Shown here piece by piece: positions 43,316 through 50,423 of a stretch of DNA of 50,423 nucleotides (its first letter is position 1; each line of letters starts with the position of its first letter). The stretch covers positions 1-50,423 of the forward strand of contig JAVBOL010000016.1 of the NCBI GenBank assembly GCA_031550615.1, in the 5' to 3' direction. The DNA comes from JAVBOW01 sp031550615. Its GTDB lineage: Bacteria > Bacteroidota > Bacteroidia > Bacteroidales > Rikenellaceae. The position numbers were made by a program, and so were the translations under genes. The notes under the pieces are model-generated. The model saw only the letters and a program-made list of their open reading frames with translations, made no database searches and was not told the origin of the DNA.

Positions 43316-44171
43316 ACTCATGCGCCGCAAGGTGCGCTCGTCATACGCCATCTCGACGGCAAGCATAGCATTGGTGCTCTTCCTTTTGGGCACGGTCGGC
43401 TACCTGATAATCAACGCCGTATCGGCCACGAACCACATCCGCGAGAGCATCACGGTCAACGTGATGCTTAAAAGCGACCTGCCGGACGGCCACAAGCAGG
43501 TCGGCAAGCGCCTCAAGGAATTCCCCGAGGTCAAAAAAGTGGAATTTGTGCCTAAGGACAAGGCTGCCGAGGAGTTCAAAGCCTACATAGGCGACGACTT
43601 CGAGGAGTTCCTGGGCGAAAACCCGCTGCCGGACAGCTACCGTGTGACGATGGGCAAGCAGGGGTCGCAGAAGGAGTTCCTGGAGGGCTTCGAGAAGACG
43701 CTCCTTTCGTGGGATGAGGTCGACGAGGTGCTATACCAGAAGGGTGTGATCGAGCAGATCAACGCCAATATCGACCGCTTTTTGCTGGTGATCCTCTTTT
43801 TCGGAGGCACGCTTCTGGTTATCGCCGTGGTGCTGCTCAATAATACGATCCGTGCGGTGATATACTCCAAGCGGCATATCATCAATACAATGAAGCTGGT
43901 GGGCGCGACCCGGTGGTTTATCCTGCGCCCCTTTATGCGCAGCAGCGTACTGCAGGGGATCTATGCCGCGCTGATCGCCTCGGCGATGTTCCTGCTGCTG
44001 ATCGCGGGACTGCACCGCGGGCTGCCCTCGATGACCCTCGCGCTGCAAAATTCGCAGCTGGTCGCCATTATGGCGTGCATGCTCTTGGGCGGGGTGCTTA
44101 TTTCGTTGGTTTTCACCACTTTCGCGGTGGATAAATATATAAAGATGCGCACGCATCAGTTATACCTTTAA
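43296..44171 (+). CDS. ftsX: Cell-division protein FtsX
   Basis: The protein has 291 residues. An N-terminal membrane segment (about 20-42), an extracytoplasmic domain (ITVNVMLKSDLPDGHKQ through the PDSYRV segment) and three C-terminal membrane segments match FtsX. It forms the ABC-transporter-like complex with FtsE that controls peptidoglycan hydrolases at the division site. No ftsE gene is adjacent, which is usual in Bacteroidetes. It overlaps the YfhO gene and is 3 bp before the DUF3098 gene. Confidence 0.92.
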   Translation: MSNDRNKLMRRKVRSSYAISTASIALVLFLLGTVGYLIINAVSATNHIRESITVNVMLKSDLPDGHKQVGKRLKEFPEVKKVEFVPKDKAAEEFKAYIGDDFEEFLGENPLPDSYRVTMGKQGSQKEFLEGFEKTLLSWDEVDEVLYQKGVIEQINANIDRFLLVILFFGGTLLVIAVVLLNNTIRAVIYSKRHIINTMKLVGATRWFILRPFMRSSVLQGIYAALIASAMFLLLIAGLHRGLPSMTLALQNSQLVAIMACMLLGGVLISLVFTTFAVDKYIKMRTHQLYL

Positions 44172-44174
44172 AAG

Positions 44175-44426
44175 ATGAAAAAACAAGAGCAACAATCCGG
44201 GCAACAGGCCCCGATGACCCTTACCAAGCGCAACTACGTGCTGATGCTGGCCGGCCTGGGACTTATCATACTCGGCTTTATCCTGATGGGGGGAGGGCGC
44301 AGCGAAAGCCCCGAGGTGTTCAACGAGGCGATGTTCTCGTGGCGGAGGATAACCCTCGCCCCGATAGTGGCGCTGGCGGGATTCGCCCTGGAGGTCTACG
44401 CCATAATGAAACGCTACGATAAATGA
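44175..44426 (+). CDS. DUF3098 small membrane protein
   Basis: The protein has 83 residues. A charged N-terminus (MKKQEQQSGQQ) is followed by two membrane segments (about 25-42 and 58-76) with a short GGGRSESPEVFNEAMFSWRRI loop between them. This is the DUF3098 family, found between ftsX and uppP in many Bacteroidetes. No function is known; the constant neighbours suggest a role in cell envelope or division. It shares an ATGA overlap with uppP. Confidence 0.85.
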   Translation: MKKQEQQSGQQAPMTLTKRNYVLMLAGLGLIILGFILMGGGRSESPEVFNEAMFSWRRITLAPIVALAGFALEVYAIMKRYDK

Positions 44427-45217
44427 GTCTGCTGGAAGCCATTGTGCTGGGGTTGGTGCAGGGATTGACCGAATTCCTGCCCGTGAGCAGCAGCGGGCAC
44501 CTGCTGATAGGCAAAGAACTTTTCGGTATTAACGACGGCGGGACGACCTTCGAGGTGGTCGTGCATGCCGGTACCGTTTTGAGCACCATCGTGGTGTTCC
44601 GCAAGGATATACTTAGGCTGATAAAGGGCTTTTTCGCCTTCAGGTACAGCGAAGAGATGGGGTTTGTTATCAATATTTTTGTGTCGATGCTGCCCCTGGC
44701 GCTGGTCTATATTTTGTTCAAAGACCAGATCGATGCGCTCTACGAACCGCCCTATAATATCGCCATAGTGGGTTTCGCGCTGCTGATGACCGCCGCGCTG
44801 CTCACATTCACGCATTTTCGCAAATCGAACGACCGCCCGATAAATATGGGTAACGCTTTCGTTATCGGTCTTGCGCAGAGCGTGGCGCTGCTGCCGGGAC
44901 TCTCGCGCTCGGGGTCGACCATCGCAACAGGACTGCTGTTGGGCAACCGCCGCGAGGATGTGGCGCGCTTCTCTTTCCTTATGGTGCTCATCCCGATCTT
45001 GGGCGAAACGTTCCTTAAAATGGTCGGCGGCGAGTTCACCCCTGCGGCAAGCGGCATCCCTGCCGTGTCGCTCCTGGCGGCTTTCGCGGCGGCTTTCGTG
45101 GCCGGCGTGCTGGCCTGTAAGGCCATGGTCGCGCTGGTTAAACGCAGCAAACTTATCTGGTTCGCAGCATATTGCGCCGTGGTGGGTACGGCAGTTTTGA
45201 TATATTTCTATGCTTGA
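44423..45217 (+). CDS. uppP: Undecaprenyl-diphosphatase
   Basis: The protein has 264 residues and about eight membrane segments. It removes a phosphate from undecaprenyl diphosphate to recycle the lipid carrier for cell-wall and polysaccharide synthesis. The two conserved active-site regions are present: LTEFLPVSSSGH near the N-terminus and PGLSRSGST in the middle. Usual length for the BacA/UppP family. It overlaps the genes on both sides, so ftsX to truB reads as one operon. Confidence 0.95.
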   Translation: MSLLEAIVLGLVQGLTEFLPVSSSGHLLIGKELFGINDGGTTFEVVVHAGTVLSTIVVFRKDILRLIKGFFAFRYSEEMGFVINIFVSMLPLALVYILFKDQIDALYEPPYNIAIVGFALLMTAALLTFTHFRKSNDRPINMGNAFVIGLAQSVALLPGLSRSGSTIATGLLLGNRREDVARFSFLMVLIPILGETFLKMVGGEFTPAASGIPAVSLLAAFAAAFVAGVLACKAMVALVKRSKLIWFAAYCAVVGTAVLIYFYA

Positions 45218-45923
45218 TATTAACCCGCAGACCGATTTCGAGGCCGGGGTGGTGATCCCCGTCGATAAACCCTACGGTTGGACCTCTGCCGACGTGGTGC
45301 GCAAACTCAAGACCCTGCTGCGCCGCCTGGGCCACCGCAAAATAAAGATAGGCCACGCCGGGACGATCGATCCGCTGGCTACCGGGGTGCTGCTGGTCTG
45401 CGTCGGACGCGCCACCAAGCGCGTGGAGCAGCTTCAGGCTCAGACGAAAGAGTACGTAGCCGAGGTTACCCTCGGGGCGACCACCCCGAGCTATGACCTC
45501 GAACATCCCGTCGACAACACCTACCCGTGGGAGCACATCACCCGCGAGGCGGTCGTGGAGGCGCTTGGGGCGATGTGCGGCGAACAGTTGCAGGTGCCGC
45601 CCATCTACTCTGCCAAGATGATCGACGGTCGCCGCGCCTACGAATATGCCCGCGAGGGTGAGGATGTGCCGATGCGCAAGGCGCTTGTCACGATCCACGA
45701 AATCGAACTGCTCGACTGCGCCCTGCCGCGTGTCACTATCCGTATAAGTTGCAGCAAGGGCACGTATATCCGCTCTCTGGCGCGCGATCTGGGAGTGCAG
45801 TTGGGAAGCGGGGGGCACCTGACCGCGTTACGCCGCACGGCCAGCGGCAGCCACCTCGCCCACGAATGCCTGAGTGTCGAACAGGCCGAAAAGATGCTTG
45901 CCCGAGATGAACCCGCCGTATAG
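45210..45923 (+). CDS. truB: tRNA pseudouridine-55 synthase
   Basis: The protein has 237 residues, of the short TruB form without a C-terminal PUA domain. It makes pseudouridine at position 55 in the T loop of tRNAs. The catalytic aspartate is Asp54 in GTIDPLATGVL (the usual motif is GTLDP), and GWTSADVVRKLK at the N-terminus and KGTYIRSLARDLG near the end are family motifs. The gene overlaps uppP by 8 bp and birA by 17 bp. Confidence 0.96.
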   Translation: MLDINPQTDFEAGVVIPVDKPYGWTSADVVRKLKTLLRRLGHRKIKIGHAGTIDPLATGVLLVCVGRATKRVEQLQAQTKEYVAEVTLGATTPSYDLEHPVDNTYPWEHITREAVVEALGAMCGEQLQVPPIYSAKMIDGRRAYEYAREGEDVPMRKALVTIHEIELLDCALPRVTIRISCSKGTYIRSLARDLGVQLGSGGHLTALRRTASGSHLAHECLSVEQAEKMLARDEPAV

Positions 45924-46641
45924 GATACACTTCTTCGACTCGGTCGCATCGACCAACGACGTGGCGCACGAAGCGCGCTACACGGAGGGCGACGTGATCT
46001 GGGCCGACGAACAGACCCGGGGGCGCGGCCAGCAGGGTAACTCCTGGGCGAGTGAGGCGGGTAAAAACGTGACTTTCAGCCTTGTCCTCGAACCGGTTTT
46101 CCTGCCCGCGGGCGAACAATTCGAATTGCTGCGCGCGGTGAGCCTCGGGATCGCCGACGCCCTCTCCGCCGCCGGGGTGGAGCAGGTGCGCATCAAGTGG
46201 CCCAACGACATCTACGCCGGGGACAGAAAGATCGTCGGCATACTGATCGAGAACGATATTTTAGGCGCGAATATGGCGCGCGCCATCGCCGGGATAGGGG
46301 TAAACGTCAACCAGACGGTGTTTCCCGCCTGGGTGCCCAACCCGACCTCCATAGCCCTGCAATGCGGCGCCGAAACCGACCGTGGCGAATTCCTGGAAGA
46401 GGTCTGTCGCGCGGTAATGGCGCGCTACTCATCGCTTGCACGGGGTGAAACCGGCGCCCTGCGCGGCGACTACCTTAAAATCCTCTACCGCCTCGACCAG
46501 AGGGCTGAGTACCGTCTGCCCGGCGGCGAAGAGTTCTCCGGCACGATACGCGGGGTGGGCGAGTCCGGAGAACTGATCGTGGAACGCGCTGAGAGAAATA
46601 TCAAAACATTTCTTTTTAAGGAGATAGAATACGTGTTGTGA
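45907..46641 (+). CDS. birA: Biotin-protein ligase
   Basis: The protein has 244 residues. It attaches biotin to carboxylase carrier proteins. The biotin/ATP-binding segments GRGQQGNSWASE and KWPNDIYAGDRKIVGILIEN are clear, and a C-terminal SH3-like domain ends the protein. There is no N-terminal helix-turn-helix, so it should act only as an enzyme, not as a repressor. I chose the ATG at 45907; an in-frame start at 45874 would add 11 residues inside truB. Its stop overlaps the next gene. Confidence 0.95.
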   Translation: MNPPYRIHFFDSVASTNDVAHEARYTEGDVIWADEQTRGRGQQGNSWASEAGKNVTFSLVLEPVFLPAGEQFELLRAVSLGIADALSAAGVEQVRIKWPNDIYAGDRKIVGILIENDILGANMARAIAGIGVNVNQTVFPAWVPNPTSIALQCGAETDRGEFLEEVCRAVMARYSSLARGETGALRGDYLKILYRLDQRAEYRLPGGEEFSGTIRGVGESGELIVERAERNIKTFLFKEIEYVL

Positions 46642-47549
46642 GGGAGCGATTCCTGTCATACCTCTCTCACGAGAGGCGCTACTCGCCGCTCACGGTGAGG
46701 GCCTACGGTGAGAGCCTCGACGCTTATGCCGCCTTCGCCGGGTGGAAACCTGCGGACGGGACCCTTAGGCCCGACACAGGGACGCTGCGCGAGTGGGTGA
46801 TGGCGCTCAGCGGCAAGGATAAATTTTCGCCCGCCTCGGTCAACCGCCATATAAGCGCGCTGCGCGCCTACTGCCGTTTCCTGCGCCGCGAAGGCCTCAT
46901 GGATTTCGACCCCTCGGCGGGGATCAAGATGCAGAAACGCCCTTCGGTGCTGCCGGTGCACGTCGCGCAGAAGGGAATGGAACGGGTTTTGCAGCAGGAG
47001 GGGTTGTACGGCGACCCCGCGGACGACGATCCGCTGGCCGCCATGCGGCAAAGGCTGGTGATCGTGCTGCTCTACGCCACGGGGATGCGTCTGGCTGAAA
47101 TTGTGGCGCTTGACACCGACGACGTGCTCTCCGCGGGGCGCGAGTTGAAGATACACGGCAAGGGCGGACACGAACGCATCGTGCCGTTGTTGCCGGTGGT
47201 CGGCGGGATGATCCTGGACTACCGAAAACAAATTATTGAGGCGAATATTTGTTTTTCCGATCAAAAAGCCTTAATTTTAGGGAAGAAAGGTAAACGCATA
47301 TCCCGCAGCGAAATATACCGCCTGGTGAACAGGGTGCTCGCCGCGGCGGGGGTGCAGGGCAAACGCTCGCCTCACGTGTTGCGCCACACTTTCGCCACCC
47401 ACCTGCTGGAACACGGCGCGGGGTTGCGCGAGATACAGGAGCTTTTGGGCCACCGCTCGCTGTCGAGCACCCAGATCTACACGCACAACACCGTGGCCCG
47501 GCTCAAAGAGGTCTACAAAAGCGCCCATCCGAGGGCTACGAAGAAATAA
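46638..47549 (+). CDS. Tyrosine recombinase, XerC/XerD type
   Basis: The protein has 303 residues and starts with GTG in a GTGA overlap with birA. An N-terminal SAM-like DNA-binding domain (about 1-90) is followed by the catalytic domain with Arg151, Lys175, His246, Arg249, His272 and the nucleophile Tyr281, the full set. It probably resolves chromosome dimers at dif with a partner Xer protein. The housekeeping neighbours, with no mobile genes around, favour this over an integrase role. C or D cannot be told from sequence alone. Confidence 0.92.
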   Translation: MRERFLSYLSHERRYSPLTVRAYGESLDAYAAFAGWKPADGTLRPDTGTLREWVMALSGKDKFSPASVNRHISALRAYCRFLRREGLMDFDPSAGIKMQKRPSVLPVHVAQKGMERVLQQEGLYGDPADDDPLAAMRQRLVIVLLYATGMRLAEIVALDTDDVLSAGRELKIHGKGGHERIVPLLPVVGGMILDYRKQIIEANICFSDQKALILGKKGKRISRSEIYRLVNRVLAAAGVQGKRSPHVLRHTFATHLLEHGAGLREIQELLGHRSLSSTQIYTHNTVARLKEVYKSAHPRATKK

Positions 47550-47580
47550 TGGGACCCAGAAAAGGGTCTGTAATATAATA

Positions 47581-47588
47581 AAGGAGGA
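47581..47588 (+). promoter_or_regulatory. Strong Shine-Dalgarno before hpf
   Basis: AAGGAGGA lies 6 bp before the hpf ATG (47595). Such a full anti-16S match is unusual among the genes of this window and in Bacteroidetes. A small stem GACCC/GGGTC (47553-47568) lies upstream. Confidence 0.7.
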
Positions 47589-47594
47589 TTAGCT

Positions 47595-47885
47595 ATGAAC
47601 GTAAAGATCCAATCCGTGAAATTCGATGCGGACAGCAAACTGATCGAATTCATCGAAACCAAAATGGCCAAGCTCGAACGCTTCGCCGAAAACGCACTCT
47701 CAGCCGAGGTCATCCTCAAAGTGGACAAAGACCACGAGCATGGAAACAAACTGGTGACCATTAAGCTGGACGTCCCGGGAGGGGAGCTGGTCACCGAACA
47801 GCGCTACCGCACATTCGAAGAGGCCATCGACGAAGGACTCGACGCCCTGAAAAAGCAGATCGAGAAACACAAGGCCAAGATCTGA
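47595..47885 (+). CDS. hpf: Ribosome hibernation-promoting factor, short form
   Basis: The protein has 96 residues of the HPF/RaiA (sigma-54 modulation) family: a beta-alpha-beta-beta-beta-alpha fold starting MNVKIQSVKFDADSKL, with a C-terminal helix KKQIEKHKAKI rich in lysine. It binds idle ribosomes in slow growth and helps form 100S dimers or protects the 70S form. The long C-terminal domain of long HPF is absent. It has its own strong ribosome site and a good terminator. Confidence 0.93.
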   Translation: MNVKIQSVKFDADSKLIEFIETKMAKLERFAENALSAEVILKVDKDHEHGNKLVTIKLDVPGGELVTEQRYRTFEEAIDEGLDALKKQIEKHKAKI

Positions 47886-47910
47886 GCAGAACATACATAA
47901 CGCTTTCGAG

Positions 47911-47936
47911 GCCGCCCTTTCCGGGCGGCTTTTTTT
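47911..47936 (+). terminator. Terminator after hpf
   Basis: GCCGCCC (47911-47917) and GGGCGGC (47923-47929) followed by seven T. The stop codon of the converging decarboxylase gene overlaps its T-tract. Confidence 0.88.
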
Positions 47937-48684
47937 AGAGGGATAATATACCGACAAGCCTTATCGAGTCGAGCACCTGCACAGATACTGTGACGTTTTC
48001 AGGCGTGAAACCGAGCACGTGACCGCCGTGGCTGCCATCGTCTGATATATAATGGATATGGTAGCCCGGCGTGTTGAGCCTCTCCATCCGCGCGGGGATA
48101 CGGTATCCCACGGCGGCGCCCGTCGAGCGTCCGCATTCGAAGGTGACCTGCTCCGTGGCTACGATCTCGGTGAGGGTCTTGTACGGTTTTTCCTGGCGCG
48201 GCACCGAGCGCGTCGTTATGGAACTGAATGTGCCGTCGATCTGCACGGCCAGCAGCAGCGAATCTTCGCCCATCGCCCGGTCTATGGTTTCATAGAGCGT
48301 AGCGCCTTGCACGGGGGTGAAGGTGAAAACGGTGTCGGGTTCGAAGCGGCACATCATGGCGAAAGGGACGAACGTTTCCGCCGGGACCGGCACCACTTCG
48401 CCGCCGGCGGTCACACGCCTGGCCACGCCGCCCCGGACGTACATCTCGCCGTCCAGGCCGTCGATGGTCCCGATGCCGAAGTCGGCCCGGGCAAGCATAT
48501 CGGCCAGAGGCACATACCCGTCGTAATCCCCGGCGGCGAACAGGGAGAAGATCCCGGCCTGTAACATTTCGCGCGGTGGCCCTGCCGGTTTCTGCACCCT
48601 GCCGACCCAAAATATCAGGACTGTGAAAATCAGCGCCAGTACGGCGGAGGCGAACAATATATGCCGCGAAGAGAGTCGTTTCAT
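47935..48684 (-). CDS. Acetolactate decarboxylase-like protein with membrane anchor or signal
   Basis: The protein has 249 residues. A basic start and hydrophobic segment (about 8-28) send it out of the cytoplasm. The rest is an alpha-acetolactate decarboxylase fold: IGTIDGLDGEM with Glu80, and YHIHYISDD...GGHVLGF with zinc ligands His209, His211 and His222, spaced as in the Brevibacillus enzyme. The family makes acetoin from acetolactate. The protein stops 27 residues after the last His, so the C-terminal zinc-binding Glu that I recall for the family is missing. Activity is therefore uncertain. It stands alone, with its own -7 box. Confidence 0.85.
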   Translation of the reverse strand: MKRLSSRHILFASAVLALIFTVLIFWVGRVQKPAGPPREMLQAGIFSLFAAGDYDGYVPLADMLARADFGIGTIDGLDGEMYVRGGVARRVTAGGEVVPVPAETFVPFAMMCRFEPDTVFTFTPVQGATLYETIDRAMGEDSLLLAVQIDGTFSSITTRSVPRQEKPYKTLTEIVATEQVTFECGRSTGAAVGYRIPARMERLNTPGYHIHYISDDGSHGGHVLGFTPENVTVSVQVLDSIRLVGILSL

Positions 48685-48703
48685 AAGGGATGGCTATGTG
48701 GTG

Positions 48704-48711
48704 CAAAGGTA
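48704..48711 (-). promoter_or_regulatory. -7 box of the decarboxylase-like gene
   Basis: Minus strand TACCTTTG, exact TAnnTTTG, 19 bp before the ATG and immediately after the mutB terminator T-tract. Confidence 0.6.
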
Positions 48712-48713
48712 GC

Positions 48714-48748
48714 AAAAAAAGGAGCGCTCCCCGTTTGAGGGAGCGCTC
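48714..48748 (-). terminator. Terminator of the methylmalonyl-CoA mutase gene
   Basis: On the minus strand GAGCGCTCCC and GGGAGCGCTC form a 10-bp stem followed by C and seven T. It lies 20 bp after the mutB stop. Confidence 0.85.
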
Positions 48749-48768
48749 TTTGTCGTGTGCGCAGACAG

Positions 48769-50423
<1,655 letters not shown>

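Noticed and set aside
46638..47549. Tyrosine recombinase as integrase of a mobile element or as capsule invertase
   Set aside because: It is coupled to birA and followed by hpf in a housekeeping run, with no mobile genes or att-like repeats around.

Overview
The window looks like chromosome of a Bacteroidales bacterium, most likely Rikenellaceae and close to Alistipes. The evidence is high-GC coding DNA, Bacteroidetes-type promoters (TAnnTTTG, often about 19 bp after TTG/TTTG), a SusC/SusD polysaccharide utilisation locus (PUL), many lipoprotein signals, and conserved neighbourhoods such as ftsX-DUF3098-uppP-truB. The genus is an inference. No tRNA, rRNA, CRISPR array or complete insertion sequence was seen.

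Layout. (1) 1-7815: a plus-strand extracellular or surface polysaccharide cluster. It has four or five glycosyltransferases (the first cut by the window edge), a hexapeptide-repeat acyltransferase and a Wzx-like flippase, mostly joined by start/stop overlaps. A 188-bp gap full of inverted repeats precedes the flippase. (2) 7816-15062: a lone minus-strand lipoprotein, then enolase, an MG2/TonB-plug protein, cysteinyl-tRNA synthetase and nucleoside diphosphate kinase. (3) 15063-38733: a large alginate-type PUL. (4) 38782-40813: a minus-strand polyprenyl synthase and acyltransferase pair. (5) 40901-47885: a housekeeping run YfhO, FtsX, DUF3098, UppP, TruB, BirA, Xer recombinase and HPF. (6) 47935-50423, minus strand: an acetolactate decarboxylase-like exported protein and the C-terminal part of methylmalonyl-CoA mutase.

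The PUL is the centrepiece. Its main operon encodes SusC, SusD, two related TIG-domain surface glycan-binding lipoproteins, three tandem PL6 lyases (one lipoprotein on a Pro/Thr/Glu tether, two with ordinary signal peptides) and an SDR reductase. A D-2-hydroxyacid dehydrogenase follows with its own promoter. A second operon encodes a PL17 oligoalginate lyase, a KdgF-like cupin and an MFS transporter. A divergent pair carries two carbohydrate-esterase-like proteins on one side and an unassigned beta-jelly-roll lyase-like lipoprotein on the other. In the inferred pathway, surface lyase cuts the polymer, SusCD imports oligomers, periplasmic PL6/PL17 reduce them to unsaturated monouronate, MFS moves this into the cytoplasm, and KdgF and the SDR convert it to 2-keto-3-deoxygluconate. 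KDG kinase, KDPG aldolase and the regulator are not in the window.

All three PUL promoter regions carry the same palindrome, ATTGGTCGACCAAT, the form bound by FadR/UxuR-type GntR regulators. At two promoters it begins exactly 3 bp after the -7 box, and the susC promoter has a second, imperfect copy over its -33 box. Other notable items are two copies of a structured intergenic repeat with a conserved core and changing but complementary arms, a 28-bp inverted repeat that includes the first base of the flippase start codon, and an acetolactate decarboxylase homologue with an N-terminal membrane segment and a short C-terminus.
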